From a virus: a DNA stretch of 36,494 bases. This document shows, piece by piece, positions 1 to 4,999 of this stretch; the first letter of the stretch is position 1; each line of letters starts with the position of its first letter. The DNA lies in IMG/VR virus record IMGVR_UViG_3300025093_000059, positions 1 to 36,494 of that record; one strand, 5' to 3'. A model generated the notes under the pieces. It did not search any database and was not told the origin of the DNA. It was given only the letters and a program-made list of their open reading frames with translations. The translations under genes and the position numbers were made by a program.

Positions 1-98
1 CTTGGCATCACGGCTGTCACTACATTCGCCACCGCCACAAAAAACGCAATGACTGCGACACATTTGTCCGATCCAATAAAGTCAGTTAAAAATTCCAT
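1..98 (-). CDS. Holin-like small membrane protein, cut by the left edge
   Basis: The gene runs off the left edge; 32 codons are visible. The start ATG at 96-98 follows a good ribosome site (GAGGA, 4 nt before the ATG). The visible protein begins MEFLTDFIGSDKC and then has a hydrophobic stretch rich in Val, Ala and Phe (residues 13-31), a probable transmembrane helix. It is the last visible gene of a leftward cluster that also holds the M15 endolysin, so a holin or other small lysis membrane protein is the natural guess. That rests on size, hydrophobicity and position only; the C-terminus is not seen. Confidence 0.55.
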   Translation of the reverse strand, partial: MEFLTDFIGSDKCVAVIAFFVAVANVVTAVMP

Positions 99-108
99 TC
101 GTTCCTCG

Positions 109-435
109 TTAAATTACAGGTTTGTCGCTGGCAACAGCACGGCAATTCACATTCTGTGTACCAGTAGCGTGTTGGATGTTATAGGTATCCCCTTCTTGCA
201 GAATCAACGTAAACTGGTACAAAGTCGCTGCGGTCAAGCTTCCAAGGGAAATCGTATCGTTCCCAGCAGTGTTCTTCAGAATCACATTCACCACAGTGGT
301 CGTACTCACACTGATCTGCAAGGTATGCACTTCAGGTTTAGGGCCGGGAATATTAAACACCCTGGTTACATCCGAGCTAAACCAATCCGTGTTAATCGCT
401 TTACTGGTTTCTATAACTGTTCCTGCATTGACCAT
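109..435 (-). CDS. Small beta-rich protein, probably virion-associated
   Basis: 108 residues, no Cys cluster and no membrane segment. The sequence alternates Thr/Val/Ile with polar residues (for example VNVILKNTAGNDTISL) and is predicted beta-rich. It resembles in size and character the 109-residue protein at 21207-21536 beside the fibres; both may be small virion or fibre accessory proteins, but I see no firm sequence match. It sits 10 nt from the holin-like gene and follows the gene at 437-730 in the same leftward unit. Function unknown. Confidence 0.6.
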   Translation of the reverse strand: MVNAGTVIETSKAINTDWFSSDVTRVFNIPGPKPEVHTLQISVSTTTVVNVILKNTAGNDTISLGSLTAATLYQFTLILQEGDTYNIQHATGTQNVNCRAVASDKPVI

Positions 436-436
436 G

Positions 437-730
437 TTATTTCCTTAGTTTGGTAATCTTCTTAATACAACCCAGGGGGATTTGACCTTTACCCGCTATA
501 TTCGTATCCTTCTTGTCGTTTTCATCCATCGACATACAAAAGTACAAAGTGGTCTTGGTCTTATTTACAAAGAAGCCAATGGACTTGATCAGTATTTCCT
601 TATACCCAGCTACATCCTTAATGTTGGTCCAGGAGATAGGATCATTGTCGTCATACCCCGCATCTTCCCACTCGACCATGAACGGTTCGCCCACCTTTAA
701 CTTAGGAATCCTTGCCACTAGTAAACCCAC
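437..730 (-). CDS. Hypothetical protein, 97 aa
   Basis: Starts with MGLLVARIPKLKVGEPF and overlaps the end of the endolysin gene by 13 nt, which suggests translational coupling. The middle is acidic (EWEDAGYDDNDP, around residues 20-31) and the end basic (KKITKLRK). No recognised domain, signal peptide or transmembrane segment. The position between endolysin and holin-like genes fits lysis or virion accessory roles, but nothing in the sequence proves either. Confidence 0.6.
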   Translation of the reverse strand: MGLLVARIPKLKVGEPFMVEWEDAGYDDNDPISWTNIKDVAGYKEILIKSIGFFVNKTKTTLYFCMSMDENDKKDTNIAGKGQIPLGCIKKITKLRK

Positions 731-1080
731 AAAACAGGTGAATCTTTTGTCTTGCTAACATCCACATGGATAAATTCTTTAGCAATTCCCATACGGCTGA
801 ACTGACTACGCAGCACACCGACCAGATAATCTCTTTCGCCAGAGTCACTGCAAAAGACATCTACCGCTTCTCCATCTATATGCGAAGAAGTGGCGGACCC
901 ACCGATCTTGGAATTGTGTGAAATACACCGGACCCCACTAACAACCCGGATAGGCTTGCCAAGAATGTCACGGACCTTTTGCAGCTTCTCAACCAACTCC
1001 GCACTAATATTGTTACTGCCACAACCGCATTTACACTCAAACTCGTCTTGGGCGAAGTTTTTGGTTAGCTGGACTGTCAT
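718..1080 (-). CDS. Peptidase M15 family endolysin
   Basis: A 120-residue zinc peptidase of the M15A type (D-alanyl-D-alanine carboxypeptidase / phage endolysin family). The N-terminus has the typical F-x-C-x-C pattern (FECKCGCG, residues 14-21). Zinc ligands and catalytic residues are visible as S-x-H-x-x-G-x-A-x-D (His67, Asp74) and the late HVD motif (His105, Asp107). By family knowledge it cleaves peptide cross-links in peptidoglycan for host lysis. There is no separate cell-wall binding domain and no signal peptide, so it needs a holin to reach the wall; the holin-like gene at the left edge is a candidate. It overlaps the zinc-ribbon gene upstream by 44 nt. Confidence 0.92.
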   Translation of the reverse strand: MTVQLTKNFAQDEFECKCGCGSNNISAELVEKLQKVRDILGKPIRVVSGVRCISHNSKIGGSATSSHIDGEAVDVFCSDSGERDYLVGVLRSQFSRMGIAKEFIHVDVSKTKDSPVLWVY

Positions 1081-1267
1081 TCAAAGTTTCTCTAAAATCA
1101 TTTGAGTCAAGCCACTCACCGTAGCGACCCAGGCACATACAGTTGCCACACTTACAATGGTAATAATCAAAGTCGTGTTCAAATATCCTCGTCACATAAA
1201 CGGGAGTCTTGTTCCCGCATTTCGAGCAAGTGACTGGCTTCTTCTCTTTCGACAATTCTTTCGACAT
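1037..1267 (-). CDS. Small zinc-ribbon protein
   Basis: I place the start at the internal ATG at 1265-1267 (MSKELSKEKK), giving 76 residues, because the upstream part of the open frame overlaps another gene and looks unconstrained. The core has the Cys pattern of a zinc ribbon: TCSKCGNKT near residues 14-22, then YHCKCGNCMC about 20 residues later. It overlaps the gene upstream by 89 nt and the endolysin downstream by 44 nt, so one boundary may be wrong; the Cys spacing is the main argument that it is real. Probably a nucleic-acid-binding or structural small protein; function unknown. Confidence 0.6.
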   Translation of the reverse strand: MSKELSKEKKPVTCSKCGNKTPVYVTRIFEHDFDYYHCKCGNCMCLGRYGEWLDSNDFRETLNDSPANQKLRPRRV

Positions 1268-1457
1268 CCCCTGGCACTTTGCAACTCTTCCAATTTGCCT
1301 TAATAACAGCAGCAAATATCGGCCAGCTAGATGGAACGCCAACTCCGTTAAGCGGATCAGACTTGAGATACTCATTCGCATCATGTACAATCTCTGGACC
1401 TTCCCTGGGACGATCCCGAACAACCCTCAACTTCCTAGTGTATCTTTTTGTAGACAC
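1179..1457 (-). CDS. Hypothetical protein, 92 aa, first gene of the left operon
   Basis: Starts at a GTG (1455-1457), about 45 nt downstream of the predicted start of transcription from the strong promoter at 1509-1537. The first 20 residues are very basic (STKRYTRKLRVVRDRPR), followed by a hydrophobic patch (SSWPIFAAVIKANW) and an acidic tail. The last 30 residues overlap the zinc-ribbon gene, so the true end may be functionally shorter. No family recognised. Its place as first gene of the unit suggests early or constitutive expression. Confidence 0.5.
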   Translation of the reverse strand: MSTKRYTRKLRVVRDRPREGPEIVHDANEYLKSDPLNGVGVPSSWPIFAAVIKANWKSCKVPGDVERIVEREEASHLLEMREQDSRLCDEDI

Positions 1458-1481
1458 CTCATATCCAGACTTATCTTTTAG

Positions 1482-1511
1482 TTGACACTTCTCATCCTAC
1501 TGTGTTATATT
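1482..1511 (+). promoter_or_regulatory. Sigma70 promoter, rightward, overlapping the leftward one
   Basis: -35 TTGACA (1482-1487), 18-nt spacer, -10 TATATT (1506-1511). It would start near 1518 and transcribe the zinc-ribbon gene at 1566. The -35 boxes of this and the opposing promoter lie in 12-bp perfect inverted repeat arms, 1476-1487 (TTTTAGTTGACA) and 1532-1543 (TGTCAACTAAAA). The two promoters share the -10 region, so RNA polymerase can hold only one at a time. Confidence 0.65.
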
Positions 1512-1537
1512 ATACACATAACTTAACCGTTTGTCAA
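1509..1537 (-). promoter_or_regulatory. Consensus sigma70 promoter, leftward
   Basis: On the minus strand, -35 TTGACA (1532-1537), a 17-nt spacer and -10 TATAAT (1509-1514): a perfect consensus match. Transcription should begin near 1502 and reach the GTG at 1457, serving the endolysin cluster. Its -10 box overlaps the -10 of the opposing rightward promoter. Confidence 0.85.
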
Positions 1538-1565
1538 CTAAAAAAGACACTATAATCAAGTGTTT

Positions 1566-1727
1566 ATGAAAAAGGATACAATCTGTATAGAATGCGAAGA
1601 AACTTCAGGCGAGGAAGTGGGGGTAGAAATATCAATGGGGAATGTATATAGAAAGTGGGTATGCAGGATATGTGGCGAAAGATGGTATACCCAGGACGAT
1701 ATCCCGCCAGAAAACATGAAAAACTAA
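1566..1727 (+). CDS. Small zinc-ribbon-like protein, 53 aa
   Basis: An open frame of 53 codons (ATG 1566-1568, TAA 1725-1727). The product begins MKKDTICIECEETSGEE and carries two Cys pairs, C-I-E-C (residues 7-10) and C-R-I-C (33-36), the layout of a zinc ribbon, with an aromatic ERWYTQDD segment after the second pair. There is no clear ribosome site, and a TATAAT at 1551-1556 lies only 9 nt before the ATG, so a nearly leaderless transcript is possible besides one from the promoter at 1482-1511. First gene of the rightward small-gene region. Function unknown. Confidence 0.6.
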   Translation: MKKDTICIECEETSGEEVGVEISMGNVYRKWVCRICGERWYTQDDIPPENMKN

Positions 1728-1734
1728 CGCCAAA

Positions 1735-1764
1735 ATTTCCTTTAGAATCAACGATTAAGGAAAT
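1735..1764 (+). terminator. Possible weak terminator hairpin
   Basis: Perfect 8-bp arms ATTTCCTT (1735-1742) and AAGGAAAT (1757-1764) with a 14-nt loop, 7 nt after the stop of the gene at 1566-1727. The tract after it (AGTTTATAT) is only partly T-rich, so termination would be weak. Confidence 0.35.
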
Positions 1765-1790
1765 AGTTTATATGTAGGAGTATATTTTAC

Positions 1791-1819
1791 TTGACTTTTA
1801 GGGGAATTTATGGTATAAT
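1791..1819 (+). promoter_or_regulatory. Strong sigma70 promoter for a structured leader
   Basis: -35 TTGACT (1791-1796), 17-nt spacer, -10 TATAAT (1814-1819). Transcription should begin near 1826. More than 200 nt of leader, holding three hairpins, lie between this start and the next gene at 2038, so the transcript probably has a regulatory 5' part. Confidence 0.8.
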
Positions 1820-1897
1820 ATTCTTTTAAAGAAAAGAAATATTAAGTTAGATTTAGTATATTTTAATTCTGGTTATTACGCAAGTTGTTTTGACTTT

Positions 1898-1970
1898 ATT
1901 CCCGTTAGGGAATTATATGTAGTCGAGTTTGCTTTTTAACTCGACAGGGTTCGGGTCTTTTTCCGAACCC
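1898..1970 (+). ncRNA. Leader RNA with tandem hairpins (put-like candidate)
   Basis: The 310-nt gap before 2038 holds three perfect hairpins in the leader of the promoter at 1791. The first is ATTCCC/GGGAAT (1898-1903 with 1908-1913). The second is GTCGAGTT/AACTCGAC (1922-1929 with 1938-1945). The third is GGGTTCGG/CCGAACCC (1947-1954 with 1963-1970). The last two have 8-bp stems and 8-nt loops ending in TTTTT, and one unpaired A (1946) separates them. Two stem-loops divided by one nucleotide is the published layout of HK022 put antitermination RNAs. Neither stem is followed by a T-run, so they are not ordinary terminators. A smaller hairpin lies at 1993-2006. The antitermination role is an inference. 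Confidence 0.5.
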
Positions 1971-2037
1971 CAGCCTATACGGCCACGACTCTGTCTACAG
2001 GTAGACCAAAACACCCTCAACCATTGGCGACTTCTAA

Positions 2038-2250
2038 ATGTCCTTCCATCATTCATTTGAAAACCCTGAAGAAACCTTATCAATGGAAGAAGCTATTGAT
2101 CAAGGATATGAATATTTTTTTGAAGTTAACTTTACCATTGGCGGTCATTCATATTCCTTCAACGAAATGTATAAAGAAGTAAATCCTGAAACAATTGTTA
2201 ATTTCTTTGAAAGGGTCGCCAAGGATGCTATAGACCTGGCGGAATCGTAA
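2038..2250 (+). CDS. Hypothetical acidic protein, 70 aa
   Basis: Starts at ATG 2038 (MSFHHSFENPEETLSMEEA) and ends with an acidic tail (KDAIDLAES). Rich in Glu, Phe and Tyr with a short Gly-His-Ser patch in the middle; no membrane segment or Cys cluster. Small, strongly acidic early proteins are common among phage host-takeover and anti-defence proteins, but no family is recognised. The ribosome site is poor. It lies about 70 nt after the tandem hairpins and belongs to the transcript from 1791. Confidence 0.55.
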   Translation: MSFHHSFENPEETLSMEEAIDQGYEYFFEVNFTIGGHSYSFNEMYKEVNPETIVNFFERVAKDAIDLAES

Positions 2251-2458
2251 AGTGGGAGCGGACGTGTACAACAAGATAAAGTTGATGGAATGTATGAACT
2301 TGAACATATCGAAATCTGACCGCCAAAAATCCGGGGGGTGGGGGTCAACTTTTTTCAAATCCAGAACCTTGATTAATAAGGTATTAATCGTTTTCAACGC
2401 CAGACTATTGAAGATTAATTCATTTATATTCAATGAATTAGCTACCACCCACCCTATT

Positions 2459-2478
2459 TTGTGTTGTGATTGTGTTGT
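2459..2478 (+). repeat. Tandem pair of TTGTGTTGT, third copy
   Basis: Nonamer TTGTGTTGT at 2459-2467 and again at 2470-2478, an 11-bp period. The same pair with the same period and orientation occurs at 10883-10902 and 11064-11083, on both sides of the putative attP. Here it overlaps the predicted start of the gene at 2466-2804. Likely a protein-binding site, for the integrase or a regulator. Confidence 0.7.
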
Positions 2479-2804
2479 CAACCACCGATAATCCGCCAAA
2501 CTATCAAGGCCGTGGTAATCCCTACTCGTGGAATCGTGACGAGTTCGGCAGATTCAAGCCGACCGAATCCAGTCTAACGATTAAAGAACGCCTTTCCACT
2601 AAAAAGAAAGCTTTGGTTACAGTCGGCTTCAATCCCAAGGAGAAGCAGAAAATAGTCATCCTTGCCAAATCCCTCGGCCTTTCCCACTCTGAATTATGTG
2701 CTTCAATAATCCTTGGTTACATTGACGACATCCTTCTGCAAGTCAATGATCAATTGGCGAATATTAAAAATCCTCCCAAGCTTCCCGACAATTCTAATAA
2801 ATAG
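2466..2804 (+). CDS. Putative DNA-binding (ribbon-helix-helix-like) protein
   Basis: 112 residues if the GTG at 2466 is used; GTG 2472 and TTG 2475 are alternatives and no ribosome site decides. The N-terminal 45 residues are polar and rich in Asn, Arg and Pro. From about residue 48 the pattern KKALVTVGFNPKEKQKIVILAKSL and then SHSELCASIILGYIDDIL looks like a strand followed by two helices, as in ribbon-helix-helix proteins. The start region overlaps the TTGTGTTGT pair, so expression may be controlled by whatever binds there. DNA binding is inferred from pattern alone. Confidence 0.55.
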   Translation: MIVLSTTDNPPNYQGRGNPYSWNRDEFGRFKPTESSLTIKERLSTKKKALVTVGFNPKEKQKIVILAKSLGLSHSELCASIILGYIDDILLQVNDQLANIKNPPKLPDNSNK

Positions 2805-2847
2805 AATTTCCGCTGAGATGTTTTCTTTGCTTTGAATCCAATTAACA

Positions 2848-2874
2848 TTGTCAGCGTTGTCAGCGTTGTCAGCA
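2848..2874 (+). repeat. Three tandem 9-bp repeats (TTGTCAGCG)
   Basis: TTGTCAGCG at 2848-2856 and 2857-2865, and TTGTCAGCA at 2866-2874, head to tail without spacers. They lie 57 nt upstream of the -35 box of the promoter at 2931. This looks like an iteron-type binding array for an activator or repressor; a 9-bp period does not keep sites on one helix face. Confidence 0.6.
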
Positions 2875-2930
2875 ATTTTCCCCAGGCTGAATTAATCCGT
2901 ATTTTCTTTTAAAAAATATTCATTTTCCTG

Positions 2931-2959
2931 TTGACAAAATATACTGGAAAATGTATATT
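2931..2959 (+). promoter_or_regulatory. Strong sigma70 promoter with internal palindrome
   Basis: -35 TTGACA (2931-2936), 17-nt spacer, -10 TATATT (2954-2959). The spacer and -10 contain AATATAC (2938-2944) and its complement GTATATT (2953-2959), very like the operator in the leftward promoter at 14674-14702. It drives the genes at 2997 and 3140, probably under the same repressor. Confidence 0.8.
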
Positions 2960-2996
2960 CCCCTTATTATGTACAACACTAAACAAGGGGGAATAA

Positions 2997-3140
2997 ATGC
3001 CTAAATTAAAAGATTTGATCTTTCCGAAACCAAAAAAATACACAAAAAAAGAGTATGAAGATTTTGCCAAATCAATTGAAAGGGCAATAAAAAAAGAATT
3101 GTGGATTAAAAATACTCAAAAAATCAAGGGGGAAAAATAA
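2997..3140 (+). CDS. Small basic protein, 47 aa
   Basis: ATG 2997-2999 follows a strong ribosome site (AAGGGGGAA, 2984-2992), about 37 nt downstream of the promoter at 2931. The 47-residue product (MPKLKDLIFPKPKKYTKKEY) is very Lys-rich, with an amphipathic stretch in the middle. Its stop TAA shares an A with the ATG of the next gene (TAATG), so the two are translationally coupled. No family recognised; a small nucleic-acid-binding early protein is possible. Confidence 0.65.
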   Translation: MPKLKDLIFPKPKKYTKKEYEDFAKSIERAIKKELWIKNTQKIKGEK

Positions 3141-3595
3141 TGAGTTTTAAAAAATTTCAAGAGTCTAAAAAATTTATTACTGATAAAGATGATCCTACAT
3201 TGCGTGGTTTTATTTATTTTTCTCAACCGGATCATTCGCCATATTGTTATGAAAATCTTTTCATTGAATTAAATTTCAATCCGACAAAGGGAAATAAATA
3301 TTGCCTAACAATTTTAAATGATTCCTTTGGTTCGGATGATCTGGAATTGTTAGAAAAAAAACTGTACTTTTTTGCCATGGGCGAAGGGTGGGAAGATTTT
3401 TCTAATATATCTACGAAATTAAAACAGGTCAATATAGATTCTGATCAAATTATTCACTACGAATCTTGTGCATATTGTGGATCAGCAATGGATCAAGGGC
3501 AAACGTATTATTTTAATTCTAATGATGATGATGGGGATAATTTTTATTGCCATCCATCATGCGTTGAAATCCATCATTTAATTATTAATGAATAA
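3140..3595 (+). CDS. Hypothetical protein with C-terminal zinc-binding motif
   Basis: 151 residues, start coupled to the preceding stop. The C-terminal third holds C-A-Y-C (around residues 110-113) and Y-C-H-P-S-C (136-140), a likely zinc site, separated by an acidic Asn/Asp-rich loop (NSNDDDGDN). The N-terminal part is Phe/Lys/Asp rich and shows no domain I can name. The ribosome site is AAGGGGGAA again. The zinc-binding role is inferred from Cys spacing only. Confidence 0.65.
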   Translation: MSFKKFQESKKFITDKDDPTLRGFIYFSQPDHSPYCYENLFIELNFNPTKGNKYCLTILNDSFGSDDLELLEKKLYFFAMGEGWEDFSNISTKLKQVNIDSDQIIHYESCAYCGSAMDQGQTYYFNSNDDDGDNFYCHPSCVEIHHLIINE

Positions 3596-3597
3596 AT

Positions 3598-3635
3598 AAA
3601 AAATCCCCCTTATCAATTGGCGTTGATCAAGGGGG
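3598..3635 (-). terminator. Rho-independent terminator for leftward transcription
   Basis: On the minus strand, CCCCCTT plus a bulged G plus ATCAA pairs with TTGATAAGGGGG, a 12-bp stem with a 6-nt loop (CGCCAA), followed by A and six T residues. It would stop leftward transcripts from the 5000-10867 unit before they run into the rightward genes. On the plus strand it lacks a downstream T-run. Confidence 0.65.
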
Positions 3636-3644
3636 AATAAATCC

Positions 3645-3690
3645 ACAAGGGATTTTAGCAAACTTGTGACGGCTTGCTAATTTCCCTTGT
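3645..3690 (+). promoter_or_regulatory. Long hairpin in the leader of the gene at 3714
   Basis: Arms ACAAGGGA-TT-TTAGCAA (3645-3661) and TTGCTAA-TT-TCCCTTGT (3674-3690) pair over 15 of 17 positions around a 12-nt loop. The hairpin ends 11 nt before the ribosome site at 3702-3709. It has no T-run, so control of translation or RNA stability is more likely than termination. Confidence 0.6.
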
Positions 3691-3713
3691 ATCACGTTTA
3701 CAAGGGGGAAACA

Positions 3714-4436
3714 ATGAAATTACTCAACGTTGACAGTAATGCAAAAACTGTAAAAGGTCAAAAGAAAGGGTTTTTAACAGGTATTTTATATTTAGCACCT
3801 TATACATTGGCAAATCGTCAAAACGTTTGCCAATTTGCTACAAATGGTTGTAAAAAATCATGCTTATATTTTGCTGGCAGAGGGGCGTTTAACAATGTTC
3901 AATCCGCCAGAATAAGAAAAACTCAAATGTTTTTTGATGACCGGGAAATATTTTTACATCTCTTAAAAAAGGATATTGAAGCTTTAATCAGGAAAGCAAA
4001 TAAATTAAATCTAATCCCAGTGATAAGGCTCAACGGAACATCTGATATTAATTGGGAAAAAGTTTATTTCAATGAAAACATTAAATTAAATGTTTTTGAA
4101 TTATTTAGTGATGTTCAGTTTTACGATTACACTAAAGATTCAATGAAGTTTTATAATAATGATATTCCCAATTATCATTTAACTTTTAGCCTTTCAGAGG
4201 ATACGGATAATAATTTTTTTCACGATACCCTAACACTAAAAAATAAGAATATTTCCGTTGTATTTCAAAACGATTTACCAGACAGGTTTTTAGGCTATGA
4301 GGTTATTAATGGCGATTTAAACGACCTGCGTTTTTTAGATAAGCCCGGAACGATTGTAGGATTATCCGCCAAAGGTAAGGCTAAAAAAGATCAGTCCGGG
4401 TTTGTAGTTAAGGGGGAATCTCTTGACTATGCTTAA
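3714..4436 (+). CDS. Conserved phage protein with C-x6-C-x3-C motif
   Basis: I choose ATG 3714 (240 residues) over the upstream TTG because AAGGGGGA lies 4 nt before it. The pattern matches a widespread phage family of unknown function that I know as DUF7227-like. It has an N-terminal Cys triad (VCQFATNGCKKSC, residues 29-41), AGRGAF with SARIRKT, then RLNGTSDI, YDYTK and, near the C-terminus, GLSAKGKAKKDQSGF. The Cys triad suggests a metal or iron-sulfur site and the motifs are spread like an enzyme barrel, but no activity is established. It is preceded by a long leader hairpin, a sign of dedicated control. Confidence 0.75.
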   Translation: MKLLNVDSNAKTVKGQKKGFLTGILYLAPYTLANRQNVCQFATNGCKKSCLYFAGRGAFNNVQSARIRKTQMFFDDREIFLHLLKKDIEALIRKANKLNLIPVIRLNGTSDINWEKVYFNENIKLNVFELFSDVQFYDYTKDSMKFYNNDIPNYHLTFSLSEDTDNNFFHDTLTLKNKNISVVFQNDLPDRFLGYEVINGDLNDLRFLDKPGTIVGLSAKGKAKKDQSGFVVKGESLDYA

Positions 4437-4506
4437 ATCAATCCTGGTTGACTTGCTATTTTTTTTATTATTAACCGTTTTTTTAATCGTAGGTTTATGC
4501 CTATAA
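4429..4506 (+). CDS. 25-residue membrane peptide
   Basis: ATG 4429-4431 to TAA 4504-4506, overlapping the end of the previous gene by 8 nt. The peptide is MLKSILVDLLFFLLLTVFLI followed by five more residues, almost all one hydrophobic helix. An AAGGGGGAA element lies 11 nt before the ATG, the same type used by neighbouring genes, though the spacing is long. Possibly a small inner-membrane early protein. Too short for firm support. Confidence 0.4.
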   Translation: MLKSILVDLLFFLLLTVFLIVGLCL

Positions 4507-4526
4507 AAGGATTAACCTTTTATCAT

Positions 4527-4555
4527 GGGATTTTAGGGGATTCCCCTAGAATCCC
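4527..4555 (+). repeat. Near-perfect 29-nt palindrome
   Basis: GGGATTTTAGGGG (4527-4539) mirrors CCCCTAGAATCCC (4543-4555), with one T/G wobble. No T-run follows on either strand, so it is not a standard terminator. A second short hairpin (TGGCGA/TCGCCA) lies at 4585-4600. The 300-nt gap 4507-4806 otherwise holds a promoter-operator and one direct repeat; I see no gene in it. Confidence 0.55.
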
Positions 4556-4671
4556 AGAATAAACGGTTAAAAATGCTTAACCATTGGCGATATTTCGCCA
4601 CTTAATAGGGGGATTAATATCAATACCTTTGAAAAATTATCGATCAAAATAGAGCAAATCAGGCCGTCACC

Positions 4672-4700
4672 TTGAAAATATCCTTTATTTTCAATATGTT
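4672..4700 (+). promoter_or_regulatory. Promoter with 23-bp palindromic operator
   Basis: -35 TTGAAA (4672-4677), 17-nt spacer, -10 TATGTT (4695-4700). TTGAAAATA (4672-4680) and TATTTTCAA (4686-4694) form perfect 9-bp inverted arms covering the -35 and spacer. The next gene encodes a ribbon-helix-helix protein, a family that often represses its own promoter through such palindromes. Confidence 0.55.
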
Positions 4701-4763
4701 AGCCCTATATCCTGATTTTGGATAGATTTCCATAGATTTACAAGGCTTTACAATATATCGATC

Positions 4764-4781
4764 AGGTCTAACTGGCCCTGG
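4764..4781 (+). repeat. Direct repeat flanking the RHH gene, left copy
   Basis: AGGTCTAACTGGCCCTGG, repeated with one change (T for C) at 4982-4999, where it overlaps the stop of the RHH gene. The copies bracket that gene. It may be a duplication scar or an insertion footprint. Confidence 0.55.
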
Positions 4782-4806
4782 TTATCATCAAAGAAAGGAA
4801 CAAACT

Positions 4807-4989
4807 ATGCCACTTAAATTAGAACCAGAGGAACGCAGATCATGTGCGATTCGCTTCAGAATTACCCAGGAAGAACATGACGATTTAAAATTCATGGCAA
4901 CGCACCACGGTGTTACAGTTTCAGATTTAATCCGCCACTTCATACGAGAAGGCATGGCAGTGTACCAGGAAGACATTAAAGAGGTCTAA
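4807..4989 (+). CDS. Ribbon-helix-helix DNA-binding protein
   Basis: 60 residues, with AAAGGA 9 nt before the ATG. The sequence has a short strand (SCAIRFRIT), helix A (QEEHDDLKFMATHHG) and helix B (TVSDLIRHFIREGMAVYQ), the layout of Arc/CopG/MetJ-type proteins that bind DNA as dimers. It is probably a repressor acting at the palindromic promoter 107 nt upstream. It is flanked by 18-bp direct repeats and is the last rightward gene, convergent with the leftward nuclease gene 10 nt away. Confidence 0.8.
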   Translation: MPLKLEPEERRSCAIRFRITQEEHDDLKFMATHHGVTVSDLIRHFIREGMAVYQEDIKEV

Positions 4990-4999
4990 CTGGTCCTGG
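4982..4999 (+). repeat. Direct repeat flanking the RHH gene, right copy
   Basis: AGGTCTAACTGGTCCTGG, 17 of 18 identical to 4764-4781. It includes the last codon and stop of the RHH gene. Confidence 0.55.

Noticed and set aside
2149-2499. Open frames in both directions between 2149 and 2499 (79 codons rightward, 116 leftward)
   Set aside because: Neither has a ribosome site or family-like composition. The leftward one runs over two better rightward genes, and the rightward one has no motif. I treat 2251-2465 as non-coding; it has a G-rich run (GGGGGGTGGGGG) near 2334 but only two tracts, too few for a classical G-quadruplex.
3605-3635. Terminator acting on the rightward gene ending at 3595
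   Set aside because: On the plus strand the hairpin is preceded by A residues and followed by AATAAATCC, without a T-run; the T-run exists only in the leftward direction.
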